A stretch of 64,000 nucleotides of DNA from Halioglobus maricola (lineage in GTDB: Bacteria > Pseudomonadota > Gammaproteobacteria > Pseudomonadales > Halieaceae). Positions 9,055-18,468 of this stretch are shown in pieces. Within the stretch, counting starts at the first letter, position 1, and every line of letters begins with the position of its first letter. The stretch is from NCBI RefSeq assembly GCF_009388985.1, contig NZ_CP036422.1, forward strand, positions 1,750,501-1,814,500, in the 5' to 3' direction. A program made the translations under genes and the position numbers. The notes below the pieces were generated by a model. The model did no database searches and was not told where the DNA came from. It was given only the letters and a program-made list of their open reading frames with translations.

Positions 9055-11023
9055 CGCTTTGTTCTCCTTCTACAGTGGCAAGCAACTGTCTGGATTTAAC
9101 CTGTTGGCCTGCCTCGCAGCTGATAGCGCTCACCGTGCCGCTGACGCCAGCCTTGAGAGCGTGCTCCATTTTCATCGCCTCAAGCACCACGAGGGTTTGG
9201 CCTGCCTCAACCGTGTCGCCCACCTGTGCCAGTACCGCCACAATGGCGCCATCCATGGAGGCTTTCACCTGGCCGTCCCCGGCGCCGCCTGCGGCAGCGG
9301 CTGGTTGGTAGGTTGTATCCTCAATGATGAAATGGCCAGTGCCGTCATCGATGTACAAGGTGTTGCCAGCAAAGGCAAAGCGCATGCTCTGACGGACACC
9401 GTCTTGAATGTAAACGCACTCACTCTCGTCAAAGTTCACCAGCGAGAGCGCGTAGCTGTTGTCACCACAGAGTATGTCAAAGTGATCGCCCCGACCCGCT
9501 ATTGAAACAGTGGTGGGGGTGCCTTCGAAAGCGAGTTGATAGTTTGTCGCCGTGGCTGCCGGGTTGTGCCAGTTGGCTTCGCAGTCTCGCTCCCTGTTCA
9601 GGCCGCCTTGTAGATAAACCAGAGCAGCTTTGGCCAGTGTCGAGCCGGAGGGGGTGTTCTGGTCCATGCTCAAGTCGGTACTGAAGTGCTGTTCGATAAA
9701 TGCGGTGGTTGCTTCCCCCGCGCCGAATACGGGGTGGCGTAAAACGTTTTCGAGAAAGCGTTTGTTGTTGTTTATGCCCAGCAGCTGGGTGTCCTGCACC
9801 GCGGACGCCAGCCGCCGGATAGCCTCGTTTCGATTGTCCCCAAAGGCGATGACCTTGGCGATCATTGGGTCGTAGAAAGGGCTCACCTGTTGGCCGGTCT
9901 GAATGCCGTGATCCATGCGCAACCCGGGGCGCTCCGGATACTCCCACAAGTGTGCTGTGCCTGTTTGCGGCATGAAATCATTGCGCGGATCTTCCGCATA
10001 GAGGCGCACTTCCACAGCGTGACCTGTCAGCTCTACCTGCTCCTGGCGCAGCGGCAGCTGTTCGCCCGAGGCGATCTTCAGCTGCCATGCCACCAGGTCG
10101 AGCCCGGTGATCATTTCAGTGACGGGGTGTTCTACCTGCAGTCGTGTGTTCATCTCGAGAAAGTAGAAGTTCTTCTCCTTGTCGACCAGAAACTCCACGG
10201 TGCCAGCGCCGCGGTAGTTGCACGCTTTGGCCGCGTTGACCGCCGCTTCACCCATGCGTTGACGCAAGTCGGGTTCGACAAAGGGGGAGGGCGCTTCTTC
10301 CACGACTTTCTGGTGCCGCCGTTGAATAGAGCAGTCGCGTTCACCGAGATAGATAGCGTTGCCGTGCTCATCGGCAAACACCTGGATCTCAATATGTCGT
10401 GGCTCCAGCACAGCCCGCTCCAAGATCAGCTCACCACTGCCGAAAGCAGTTTCTGCTTCTGAGCGCGCGGTGCGAATCTGCTCTGCGAGTTCATTCTGCT
10501 CGAGGACCAGCCGCATGCCACGACCACCGCCACCAGCGGAGGCCTTTACCATCAGTGGAAAGCCGATGTCTCCAGCTTTAGCGAGCAAAGTAGCGTCCGA
10601 CTGGTCCGCGTCCTGATAGCCGGGGATGCAGGGAACGCCTGCCTCCATCATGGCGATTTTGGACAGCCGTTTGCTTCCCATCAGTTCAATGGCGTCGGCG
10701 CGTGGGCCAATAAATGTAATTCCGGCGGCTTCGCAGGCATTGGAGAAGGCGGCGTTCTCTGAAAGAAACCCGTAGCCCGGATGAATGGCATCGGCGCCGG
10801 TCTGTTTGGCCGCGGCGAGTATCTTGTCCGCGACAAGGTAGGACTCCCCGACGGCAGCAGGCCCTATGCAAACAGCCTGGTCGGCCTCACAGACATGCAG
10901 GGCGTCGGCGTCGGCCTCACTGTAGACGGCTACAGTGCGGTATCCCAGGTCGCGTGCTGTGCGTATAACACGTAGCGCGATTTCACCGCGATTGGCGATC
11001 AGTACTTTGGTGATATTGCTCAT
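9047..11023 (-). CDS. Acyl-CoA carboxylase alpha subunit (biotin carboxylase + biotin carrier)
   Basis: The 658-residue protein starts with the biotin carboxylase domain (IANRGEIALRVIRTA, HPGYGFLSENA, an ATP-grasp region with GGGGRGM, and EMNTRLQVEHPVTE). A linker domain follows, then a C-terminal biotinyl domain whose EAMKMEH motif carries the biotin lysine at residue 618. This is the organisation of methylcrotonyl-, geranyl- and related acyl-CoA carboxylases (LiuD/AtuF type). It carboxylates biotin with bicarbonate and ATP and passes CO2 to the carboxyltransferase encoded 13 bases upstream. Its substrate is set by that partner. Confidence 0.93.
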   Translation of the reverse strand: MSNITKVLIANRGEIALRVIRTARDLGYRTVAVYSEADADALHVCEADQAVCIGPAAVGESYLVADKILAAAKQTGADAIHPGYGFLSENAAFSNACEAAGITFIGPRADAIELMGSKRLSKIAMMEAGVPCIPGYQDADQSDATLLAKAGDIGFPLMVKASAGGGGRGMRLVLEQNELAEQIRTARSEAETAFGSGELILERAVLEPRHIEIQVFADEHGNAIYLGERDCSIQRRHQKVVEEAPSPFVEPDLRQRMGEAAVNAAKACNYRGAGTVEFLVDKEKNFYFLEMNTRLQVEHPVTEMITGLDLVAWQLKIASGEQLPLRQEQVELTGHAVEVRLYAEDPRNDFMPQTGTAHLWEYPERPGLRMDHGIQTGQQVSPFYDPMIAKVIAFGDNRNEAIRRLASAVQDTQLLGINNNKRFLENVLRHPVFGAGEATTAFIEQHFSTDLSMDQNTPSGSTLAKAALVYLQGGLNRERDCEANWHNPAATATNYQLAFEGTPTTVSIAGRGDHFDILCGDNSYALSLVNFDESECVYIQDGVRQSMRFAFAGNTLYIDDGTGHFIIEDTTYQPAAAAGGAGDGQVKASMDGAIVAVLAQVGDTVEAGQTLVVLEAMKMEHALKAGVSGTVSAISCEAGQQVKSRQLLATVEGEQSDE

Positions 11024-11036
11024 AGTTTATAAACTC

Positions 11037-12662
11037 TTACAGGCGACCGATGCCAAAGTTGTTGGTGTTTACGCTGCGCTCATCGCCTTCGCGGCAGACG
11101 CTGAGGACGAAGGCGACGACCGAGCGCGTGTCGGCCGGATCGATGATGCCGTCGTCCCAGATACGCGCGGTATTCGCCAGGGCATTGGAACGTGCCTCCA
11201 TGTCCGCAATGGTTTCTCGCTCCAAGCCATCGATAAAGGCCACGGTCTCATCGTTTAATTCGCCACCGGAGCGAAGCACTTTGGCTTCGGCAACCTGTCG
11301 CAGTACGTTGCCTGCCTGGGCGGGCCCCATCACCGACACCACGCTGCGCGGCCAGGCGAACAGGAATCGAGGGTCCATTCCGCGGCCAGCCATGGCGTAA
11401 TTACCGGCTCCGTAGGAGCCGCCGACGATGATAGTAATCTTCGGTACCGTGCAATTAGTCACGGCCTGGATGAACTTGGCGCCGTGTTTGATGATGCCTG
11501 CTTGTTCGGCCTCGGTACCAACAATGAAGCCAGTGGTGTTTGTCAGGAAGAGCAAGGGCGTGCCCGATTGTTCACACAGCTGGATGAATTGCCCAGCCTT
11601 GGCGGCACCTTTTGCCGTGATAGGGCTGTTGTTGGCGATGACTCCGCAGGGGTAGCCCTCGATCTCGATATGACCGCAGAGGGTGCCCTTGTCGACGTCG
11701 CCCTTGAATTCCAGAAAGTCGGACCCGTCAGCCACGCGAGCGATGACCTCGCGGATGTCGAAAGGTGTTTTGGGATCTTCCGGCACGATGCCGCGCATTT
11801 CTTCAGCACTATAGAGAGGGTTTTTATAGGTAACAGGGGCGCGTAGTGGCCGATGTTTGTTCCACCCCAGTTTGCCGGTGATATCTCGCGCAATACGAAT
11901 GCCGTCAGCATCGTTTTCGGCCAAATAGTCATTGGTGCCTGCAACTTCACTGTGCATTTCTGCGCCGCCAAGCTCTTCGTCCGTGGCGATTTCTCCAGTG
12001 GCCGCCTTGAGGAGAGGTGGGCCTGCCAGGTACATGGTGGATTGTTTGCGTACGAGGATCAGGTAATCAGAGAGGGTGGGCTGGTAGGCACCGCCGGCGG
12101 TTGCACTGCCGTGCACCACGGTAATTTGCGGAATACCGGCGGCTGACAGGCGACACTGTTTGGCAAACAGTGAACCGGAATTGCCGAATATATCTCCAGC
12201 CAATTTCAGATTGCCGCCGCCACTTTGTGACAGATTCACCATAGGGAGTTTGTTTTCCATGGCGATATCCAGCATGCGCTTCCGCTTGTCTCCGCCCATG
12301 GGGCCGATGCTGCCGCCTTTGGTGAGGTAGTCATCTACTGCTACCACGCAGCGGACACCGCCTATGTAGCCAATACCGGCGATGTAGCTACCGCCGGCGC
12401 CGGAGCCGTCGGTGTCTTCATCTTGCATATATCCGGCCAGCGTCGATAGCTCGAGGAAGGGAGCGCCGGTATCCAGCAGAAGGCTCAATCGCTCGCGGGG
12501 AGGGATATAGCCTTTCTTGATGTAACGCGGCGCCTTGGCCTGGGCGGTTTCGATGACCTGGCGTTCGATACCGCGGAACTCGTCTACGGCAGCGCTCATC
12601 ACTTTGAGGTTATTCTGGTAGGCCTCGCCCTGTGTATCCAGTAGAGATTCGATAACAGCCAT
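11037..12662 (-). CDS. Acyl-CoA carboxylase beta subunit (carboxyltransferase)
   Basis: This 541-residue carboxyltransferase has two crotonase-like halves. The acyl-CoA pocket reads HGSATAGGAYQP and a second oxyanion region lies in GSYGAGNYAM. It transfers the carboxyl group from biotin to an acyl-CoA in the cytoplasm. From memory, methylcrotonyl- and geranyl-CoA carboxylases read MGSCTAGGAYVP at the first motif, so this one looks like a separate branch and its substrate is open. The ATG at 12662 has AGGA 8 bases upstream; starting at 12743 would overlap the acyl-CoA dehydrogenase gene. The alpha subunit is encoded next on the same strand. Confidence 0.92.
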   Translation of the reverse strand: MAVIESLLDTQGEAYQNNLKVMSAAVDEFRGIERQVIETAQAKAPRYIKKGYIPPRERLSLLLDTGAPFLELSTLAGYMQDEDTDGSGAGGSYIAGIGYIGGVRCVVAVDDYLTKGGSIGPMGGDKRKRMLDIAMENKLPMVNLSQSGGGNLKLAGDIFGNSGSLFAKQCRLSAAGIPQITVVHGSATAGGAYQPTLSDYLILVRKQSTMYLAGPPLLKAATGEIATDEELGGAEMHSEVAGTNDYLAENDADGIRIARDITGKLGWNKHRPLRAPVTYKNPLYSAEEMRGIVPEDPKTPFDIREVIARVADGSDFLEFKGDVDKGTLCGHIEIEGYPCGVIANNSPITAKGAAKAGQFIQLCEQSGTPLLFLTNTTGFIVGTEAEQAGIIKHGAKFIQAVTNCTVPKITIIVGGSYGAGNYAMAGRGMDPRFLFAWPRSVVSVMGPAQAGNVLRQVAEAKVLRSGGELNDETVAFIDGLERETIADMEARSNALANTARIWDDGIIDPADTRSVVAFVLSVCREGDERSVNTNNFGIGRL

Positions 12663-12681
12663 AATATGTTCCTGTAAAGGT

Positions 12682-13833
12682 TTATCCCCGTGGCAAGATG
12701 CCCATCTTCTTGCAGATAATTCCCAGCATGACCTCGTCGGCACCGCCGCCGATAGATGTCAGACGGGTGTCTCGATAGGCCCTGGAAATCGGGTTGTCCC
12801 ACATAAAGCCCTGACCACCCCAGTACTGCAGGCAAGCGTCGGTTACCTCGCGGCCCAGGCGGCCGGCTTTGAGCTTGGCCATGGATGCCTTGAGCGTCAC
12901 GTCCTCTCCCGCTATGTAGCCTTCAACTGCAGCGTAGGTAAGCGCGCGCAGCGCCTCTACTTCAGATTGCAACTCGGCCATGCGGTAGTGGATTACCTGC
13001 TGGTCCAGTAGCGGCTTGCCAAAGGCAATGCGCTCGCGCGTGTATTCAATAGTGGCCTCGATACAGGCCTCCATGCCCTTGATGCCGCCGGCCGCAGCAA
13101 ACAGCCGTTCCTCCTGAAATTGCATCATCTGGTACGCAAAGCCCATGCCCTCGTCACCAATGCGATTTGCTTGCGGCACGCGCACGTCGTCGAAGAAGAT
13201 CTGTGCGGTATCGGAGGAGCGCATGCCGAGTTTGTTCAGCTTCTCTGAAAAGGAAATGCCGGGCGTGTTGGTGGGTACTACGATCAGGGATTTGTTCAGG
13301 TGCTTGTGGTCGCCGCCGGTGTTGGCAAGCAAGCAGAGGTAGTCCGCCTGGGTGGCATTGGTGATCCACATCTTGGTGCCGTTGATGACATAGTCGTCGC
13401 CGTCTTTCACGGCATTGGTTTTGATCGCGGCAACGTCTGATCCAGCGTGAGGCTCGCTCACGGCAATCGAGCAAACCGCATCACCGGCTACTGCCTTACT
13501 TAGAAATTCCTGCTTGATGTAGTCGCTGCCGAATTTTGCCATGGCAGGCGTTGCCATATCCGTCTGTACCCCGATAGCCATGGATACACCGCCACTGGCG
13601 ATGCGGCCGAGCTCTTCCGAGAAGACGATCTGGTAGCTGTAGTCTAGTCCCATGCCGCCGTACTCGGTTGGCTTCGCGATGCCAAGTAAGCCGAGGTCAC
13701 CCATCTTTTTAAACAGCTCATGGGCGGGGAAGATGCCATCTTCCTCCCACTGGTCGCAGTAAGGATTGATCTCCTTGTCAATGAACTGGGCGATAGTATT
13801 GCGGATGGCTTCGTGTTCTTCAGTCAAAAGCAT
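12682..13833 (-). CDS. Acyl-CoA dehydrogenase, possibly AtuD-like
   Basis: The 383-residue flavoprotein has the full acyl-CoA dehydrogenase fold, with SEPHAGSD and MWITNA in the middle domain. The usual C-terminal catalytic glutamate position reads SIGGGADE, so Gly replaces it. The base is instead likely Glu242 in FQEERL on helix G, the position used by isovaleryl-CoA and long-chain enzymes, which fits a branched substrate. It should form the 2,3-double bond needed before carboxylation, as citronellyl-CoA dehydrogenase AtuD does. Electrons would pass to ETF. It lies 19 bases before the carboxyltransferase gene and 18 bases after the GST gene. Assignment as AtuD is tentative. Confidence 0.9.
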   Translation of the reverse strand: MLLTEEHEAIRNTIAQFIDKEINPYCDQWEEDGIFPAHELFKKMGDLGLLGIAKPTEYGGMGLDYSYQIVFSEELGRIASGGVSMAIGVQTDMATPAMAKFGSDYIKQEFLSKAVAGDAVCSIAVSEPHAGSDVAAIKTNAVKDGDDYVINGTKMWITNATQADYLCLLANTGGDHKHLNKSLIVVPTNTPGISFSEKLNKLGMRSSDTAQIFFDDVRVPQANRIGDEGMGFAYQMMQFQEERLFAAAGGIKGMEACIEATIEYTRERIAFGKPLLDQQVIHYRMAELQSEVEALRALTYAAVEGYIAGEDVTLKASMAKLKAGRLGREVTDACLQYWGGQGFMWDNPISRAYRDTRLTSIGGGADEVMLGIICKKMGILPRG

Positions 13834-13851
13834 TGTGGATATCTCTTCTGG

Positions 13852-14490
13852 TTATTTGAAAATGCTGCCTTCTTCGCCGAGCACGACCACTTTCTGGAAG
13901 GCAGGGCGTTCGCGCATGCGGTTAAGGTAGTCACGTACCTGGGGCTTGTAGCGTTCGTCAATTTTCAGTACCTCGCCCAGGTGCAGGGCATAGGTGATAT
14001 CAATGTCGGCAATGGTGAACCGGTTGTCCACGAGGTATTCGCGGCCGTCTTCGAGGAAACGGTTCAGCCTGCGCAGGCGGGCGTGGTACCACTTCATATA
14101 GTCTGTTGCCGCATCCGCAAGGCCGCGCTCGGGCGGCTCCTGCAAGGTGTAGCGAATGTACACCGTCTGGGGGAATGTGAGCGTGGCATCACTGTGAAAC
14201 AGCCAGTTTATGTACTCCCCGTACTCCGGATGATCCGGTCTGAGGCCGAACTCGTGTTTGCCGTAGCGCTCCACCAGGTAGAGAGGGATGCCTGATGACT
14301 CTGTCATATGGACATCGCCGTCAATCATATAGGGAATGGTGCCCAGCTCATTGACTTCGAGAAATTCTGGCTCGGTAAAACGTGGCGGAAAGGGCATGAC
14401 CTGAACCTCGTAGTCAAAACCCATTTCCTCCAGAGCCCAGATCGCGCGCAGCGAGCGCGCGTTGTGACAGTGCCATACTTTGATGCTCAT
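13852..14490 (-). CDS. Glutathione S-transferase family protein
   Basis: The 212-residue protein has an N-terminal thioredoxin-like domain with HCHNARSLR (Ser13 is a candidate glutathione-activating residue), the cis-Pro and TESSGI glutathione-binding motif around residues 53-66, and an all-helical C-terminal domain with the FTIADIDI N-cap motif. It is cytosolic. It lies between two acyl-CoA dehydrogenase genes, with gaps of 2 and 18 bases, so it belongs to the acyl-CoA operon and may detoxify an electrophilic or epoxide intermediate. That role is inference; many GST relatives are not conjugating enzymes. Confidence 0.9.
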   Translation of the reverse strand: MSIKVWHCHNARSLRAIWALEEMGFDYEVQVMPFPPRFTEPEFLEVNELGTIPYMIDGDVHMTESSGIPLYLVERYGKHEFGLRPDHPEYGEYINWLFHSDATLTFPQTVYIRYTLQEPPERGLADAATDYMKWYHARLRRLNRFLEDGREYLVDNRFTIADIDITYALHLGEVLKIDERYKPQVRDYLNRMRERPAFQKVVVLGEEGSIFK

Positions 14491-14492
14491 GG

Positions 14493-15665
14493 TCAGACTC
14501 CGTATTGACGAGAGGCCAGGTCGCGCATGATTTCTTCTGATCCACCGCCGATGGCCTGGACGCGGACTTCGCGGTAAATACGCTCTACCCGGTTATCGCG
14601 CAGGTAGCTTGCGCCGCCGAGTATCTGGCTGGCTTCCCTGGCACAGAATTCCATGGTCTGGCTGCACTGTACTTTGAGTAAGGCGATATCGCCAAAGTTG
14701 GCATTCCCCTCGATGATTTCGCGAGAGCAATGGTTGATCATGGCCTGGCAGGCGTTGATCTGTTGTTTCATCTCCGCAATCTTGTGGCGAATGACCTGGT
14801 GGTCGGCCAGACGCTTGCCGAAGGTTTTGCGCTCTTGAGCCCAATTCACGGCTTCCTCGAGGCAGACTCGTGCATAGGCCTCCATCTGCACTGACATGGC
14901 CATGCGCTCGCTGTTGAAATTGTTCAGAATCACGAGAAAACCGTGGCCTTCCTCTCCCACAAGATTTGCTGCTGGCACCTTAACATTGTCGAAGTAGATG
15001 GTGGCTGTGTCGGAGCACCACCAGCCCTGCTTGCGGTCCAGCTGGGTGCGAGACACGCCCTCGAGGTCCATCGGGATCAGCAGCATGGAGACGCCAGCCG
15101 GGCCTTCGTCGCCAGTGCGCACGGCGGTGGTGGTCCAGTCGGCCCTCATGCCACCCGAGATAAAGGTCTTGGACCCATTGACGATGTAGTGGTCACCCTC
15201 GCGGCGGGCGGTGGTCTGGATGTTGGCGACGTCCGAGCCGCCGCTGGGTTCGGTGATACCCAGGGATATTTTCTTGCTCCCGTTCAATACAGCCGGTACG
15301 ACTTGCTGTTTTACCGCTTCACTGGCGAAGTTAACGACAGGCGGCAGACCGATACCGTGCACCAGCAACGAGGGGAAGATGCCTCCAACACCGACGCGGG
15401 AAAGCTCTTCGTTCAAGATGTTGACGTGCCAGAGGTCGATTCCCTCTGAAATGCCGCCGTACTCCTCGGGGTAGCCCAGGCCCAGCATGCCCACATCTGC
15501 GGCCTTGGGCCAAAGATCGTCGGGGAGTGCGCCCGCTTCATCCCAGTCGGCCGCATAGGGCATGATTTCGCGATCGATAAAGCGGCGCAGTTGGGCGCGC
15601 CATTCCTCGTGCTCTGACGTCAGGTGGGGGTTGACCAGGCGGGCGCTGTCGAAGTCCAGGGCCAT
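14493..15665 (-). CDS. Acyl-CoA dehydrogenase (second of the cluster)
   Basis: The 390-residue flavoprotein contains GITEPSGGSDVANIQTT and FISGGMRADW in the flavin and substrate domain and ends with AIGGGSEEIM. As in the neighbouring dehydrogenase, Gly occupies the medium-chain catalytic position and Glu253 in NSERM on helix G is the likely base. Sequence differs strongly from the 12682-13833 protein, so the two probably oxidise different intermediates. It is followed after 2 bases by the GST gene and preceded, after 137 bases, by the AraC-family regulator on the same strand. Substrate is unknown, probably a branched or terpenoid acyl-CoA. Confidence 0.9.
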   Translation of the reverse strand: MALDFDSARLVNPHLTSEHEEWRAQLRRFIDREIMPYAADWDEAGALPDDLWPKAADVGMLGLGYPEEYGGISEGIDLWHVNILNEELSRVGVGGIFPSLLVHGIGLPPVVNFASEAVKQQVVPAVLNGSKKISLGITEPSGGSDVANIQTTARREGDHYIVNGSKTFISGGMRADWTTTAVRTGDEGPAGVSMLLIPMDLEGVSRTQLDRKQGWWCSDTATIYFDNVKVPAANLVGEEGHGFLVILNNFNSERMAMSVQMEAYARVCLEEAVNWAQERKTFGKRLADHQVIRHKIAEMKQQINACQAMINHCSREIIEGNANFGDIALLKVQCSQTMEFCAREASQILGGASYLRDNRVERIYREVRVQAIGGGSEEIMRDLASRQYGV

Positions 15666-15802
15666 TGATTTTCTCCAGTTTCGGGTTTGTGGCGGGCGAG
15701 GGCGATCCTCGCCTCTCGTCGAAGAGAGCTAAGTTTAGACCGATGGCTGGGCGGCGCCCCTTTTTGGGTGCCAATCGCATGGGATTTGGTGCCACAGCAG
15801 CC

Positions 15803-16819
15803 CTAGTGGAGGCGGTGCTCCAGTGGGGACCTGCCGTACCAGGACTTGAAAGCGGTAGAAAAGGAGCCCTGATCGCTGTAGCCGAGCAGAAAGGCGATCT
15901 CGGTCACTGTGAGGCGTTCGTCAGAGAGATAGCGCAGGGCCAGATCTGCCCGCAACTGCTGCAGCACTTGCTGGAACTGGGTGTCGCGGTCTGAAAGACG
16001 CCTTTGCAGGGTGCGGCGTGACAGGTTCAGCGCTTCAGCAACACCGTCTATATTGCCCCCGCCCTGGGGCAGGAGACGCAGCAGAGTCTCCCGCAGTTCC
16101 TTGAGGAACTGGTCGCGGGGCTCGGCCTCATCGAATAGTTGGTCTACCGGCAAGTGGGCCAGCGTCGTGCTCAGGTCGCCGTAGGGGCGGGTCAGGGGAT
16201 AGTCCAGTGTGTCCCGAGCAAAATACAGGCAGCTGACCGGTTGATCGAAGTACAGCTTGTCCCCAAACAATGTGTGCAATAGCGTCACATCCCTTGGTCT
16301 GCTGTAGGTGAAATGGGCCTCCAGAACCGGAATAGGCTGGACACACAGGGAGTCTACAATGGCGGCCGATATGACCAGAACAAAGTCGCTGAGAAAGCGC
16401 TGTTGCTCGCTTGGTTGCCACAGAGGGAGCCACTGTAATTTGAGATATTGCCGTTCAGTCTGCATCGCGACTTCGCCCAGATCCCCGGTGGTGCGCAACA
16501 TACTGGGCATCAGGTTGAGATATTCACGAAAAGTTGTACACACTGTAGACATATAGAGCTGCAGGTGCAGCCCGTCGACGTAGCCGATGCGCCCGGTGTA
16601 GAGCCCCAGGTTGCCATCATCGCTGTATTCAGTCGTCAGCTCCGTCAACCTGAGTGCCTGTGCCACGGGAAAACGCTGCTCAGAGTCTTTCAGCAGATGC
16701 TTGTCGATGCCCGCCTTGACCAGCAGGGTGTCGATTGGCACTCCCAGTGACTCTCCGGCCTGGACGATGGAGCTTACGAAGGGGCTGTAGACACTCCAGC
16801 TCGGATTGAGCTCCTGCAT
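15803..16819 (-). CDS. AraC-family transcriptional regulator (ArgR/OruR-like N-terminal domain)
   Basis: The 338-residue protein has a long N-terminal ligand-binding domain of the arabinose-binding PF12625 type and a C-terminal AraC helix-turn-helix pair: the first helix set is VAEALNLSRRTLQRRLSD and the second TEIAFLLGYSDQGSFSTAFKSWYG. The start at 16819 has AAGG about 8 bases upstream; reading back to 16900 gives no better start. It is immediately upstream of and on the same strand as the acyl-CoA cluster, so it is the obvious activator candidate. The ligand may be an acyl-CoA precursor; this is inference. Confidence 0.9.
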   Translation of the reverse strand: MQELNPSWSVYSPFVSSIVQAGESLGVPIDTLLVKAGIDKHLLKDSEQRFPVAQALRLTELTTEYSDDGNLGLYTGRIGYVDGLHLQLYMSTVCTTFREYLNLMPSMLRTTGDLGEVAMQTERQYLKLQWLPLWQPSEQQRFLSDFVLVISAAIVDSLCVQPIPVLEAHFTYSRPRDVTLLHTLFGDKLYFDQPVSCLYFARDTLDYPLTRPYGDLSTTLAHLPVDQLFDEAEPRDQFLKELRETLLRLLPQGGGNIDGVAEALNLSRRTLQRRLSDRDTQFQQVLQQLRADLALRYLSDERLTVTEIAFLLGYSDQGSFSTAFKSWYGRSPLEHRLH

Positions 16820-16965
16820 AAAACGGCCTTGTTCCCTGTTGCGATGGATGAGCGGGCGTATTTTAACAGCCGCCCATAATAGCTTTCTATAACCCACCAT
16901 GGAAATTCGCGAGCGTGGGGTTTATGCTCACTGGCCTCCAGATAACGAGATCCACTGAGGTCACT

Positions 16966-17718
16966 ATGATTCGCACTCTTTCTGCACTGCTCCTGGCCTG
17001 CCTGTTTGGCAGCAGCGTGGCTGTTGCCCAGCAACCGTTGAAATTGATGGCGAATACCTCGCCTCCTTACGCGGATGAAAAACTGCCTCAGCGCGGCCTC
17101 GCGATTGAGCTGGTCGAGCACGCTTTTGCCGGGACCGGGGTCGAAACCAGTGTGACTATCGAGAGCTGGTCGCGCGCGCTGGAAGGGGCACGGCTTGGAG
17201 TCTATAACGGGCTGGCTACGGCCTGGTATTCGGATGAGCGAGCCCAAGACCTGGTGTTTAGTGAACCGTATCTCAGCAGCAAACTCATCGTTCTGAAGCG
17301 GCACGGCGACCCCAGGAACTACACTCGCCTGGAACAGCTGGCGGGGAAGCGTTTGGGTATCCGTACTGACTACGCCTATCCAGTCGATCTGGCGGCCATT
17401 CCCGGCTTACAGCTTGTGGAAGAGAATCACCTGATCCAGAACCTGTTAAACCTGATCAACGGTGAGGTCGATTTCGTCATTGGCGACCTGCGCACCGTAA
17501 ACCATCAGCTGCACGAATACCTTGCCAGCAGTCGCCACAAGGTGAAAGTCGCCAATATTTCACTGCCATCGGTTGCCCGCCATGTCGCGGTCAGCCGCAG
17601 CTATGCCGGTCACGAAAAAGTTATCGCCAACTTCAATGCCTCGCTGCAGCGGGCCAGGAAAGACGGCAGTCATCAGGCCATTGTCGATCGCTGGGACCAG
17701 CGCTACACGGCCAAGTAA
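16966..17718 (+). CDS. Periplasmic solute-binding protein (SBP_bac_3 family)
   Basis: The 250-residue protein has a signal peptide ending near VAVAQQ (residue 20), then the two-lobe fold of amino-acid-type binding proteins: PLKLMANTSPPYAD at the start, YSDERAQDLVFSEPYL in the first lobe and LAGKRLGIRTDYAYP at the hinge. No transporter permease or ATPase gene is nearby. Such orphan proteins can serve as sensors or have lost their transporter. The ATG at 16966 has GAGG 5 bases upstream and begins the signal peptide. It is divergent from the AraC gene with a 146-base gap. Confidence 0.85.
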   Translation: MIRTLSALLLACLFGSSVAVAQQPLKLMANTSPPYADEKLPQRGLAIELVEHAFAGTGVETSVTIESWSRALEGARLGVYNGLATAWYSDERAQDLVFSEPYLSSKLIVLKRHGDPRNYTRLEQLAGKRLGIRTDYAYPVDLAAIPGLQLVEENHLIQNLLNLINGEVDFVIGDLRTVNHQLHEYLASSRHKVKVANISLPSVARHVAVSRSYAGHEKVIANFNASLQRARKDGSHQAIVDRWDQRYTAK

Positions 17719-17721
17719 GTT

Positions 17722-18384
17722 CTAGATCAGCCCAAACGCCCTGGCGCCATTATTGAGCTGGTCGTAGAAGGGATCGCTCGCGGCGTCCCGGTGCCACTGG
17801 TACTCGGCGCCGTCCGCCGCTGCGACGGCTTCGTCTTCCCCCCACAGCTTGGCTATCAAGGCCAGGCTCATATCCATGCCAGCAGAGACGCCCGAAGATG
17901 TAAAAAATTTGCCGTCTTCCACCCAGCGGGCTTCCTCTACCCATTGGGTGTCACTGGGCACCATCGCGCTCAGTGCAAAGAACTGCTTGTTGGTCGTTGC
18001 TCTGCGCCCATCCAGCAGGCCGGCTTTGGCCAGCAAAAGTGAGCCGGTACACACCGAGGTCGTGTATTGTGCGTCGGCAGATTGTTGCTGCAAAAATGCG
18101 AGGATGGTGTTGTTTTCGAGTTCCGGCAGGGTGCCGAAGCCTCCGGGCAACACGATAATGTCTGCCTGCGGCGCATTGGCGAAATTGTAGTCTGGCGTAG
18201 CCCGAGGGCCTGCGCCGACGGCCTGACCCATAGCGGAACCAACAGGCTCCACGGTGGCAGCGATCAGTTTTATATCAACATGTTCTGGCCCCAGCATCGA
18301 ATACATTTCCAGCGGTCCGAACAGATCAAGCAATTCGAAACCCGGGTAGAGGATACCTGCGACGAGAAGTTTGCCTGCACTCAT
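17722..18384 (-). CDS. DJ-1/PfpI-family protein, isonitrile-hydratase-like
   Basis: The 220-residue protein has a class-I glutamine amidotransferase-like fold with the nucleophile elbow TSVCTGSLLLAKAGLL (Cys112), and Asp20 in the ELLDLFGP segment. These are the positions used by isonitrile hydratase InhA, which converts isonitriles to N-formamides. Relatives also include AraC-fused sensors and chaperone-like DJ-1 proteins; this copy has no DNA-binding domain. No signal peptide. It is convergent with the solute-binding protein gene, three bases apart. InhA-like chemistry is plausible but unproven. Confidence 0.85.
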   Translation of the reverse strand: MSAGKLLVAGILYPGFELLDLFGPLEMYSMLGPEHVDIKLIAATVEPVGSAMGQAVGAGPRATPDYNFANAPQADIIVLPGGFGTLPELENNTILAFLQQQSADAQYTTSVCTGSLLLAKAGLLDGRRATTNKQFFALSAMVPSDTQWVEEARWVEDGKFFTSSGVSAGMDMSLALIAKLWGEDEAVAAADGAEYQWHRDAASDPFYDQLNNGARAFGLI

Positions 18385-18468
18385 AGTGTTGTACTTTTCT
18401 GTCTGATTAAGCTCTGAATCTAGCAGTGTCGGGGCTAATGTCCAAGGCTTGATATGCTAGAGTGAACC

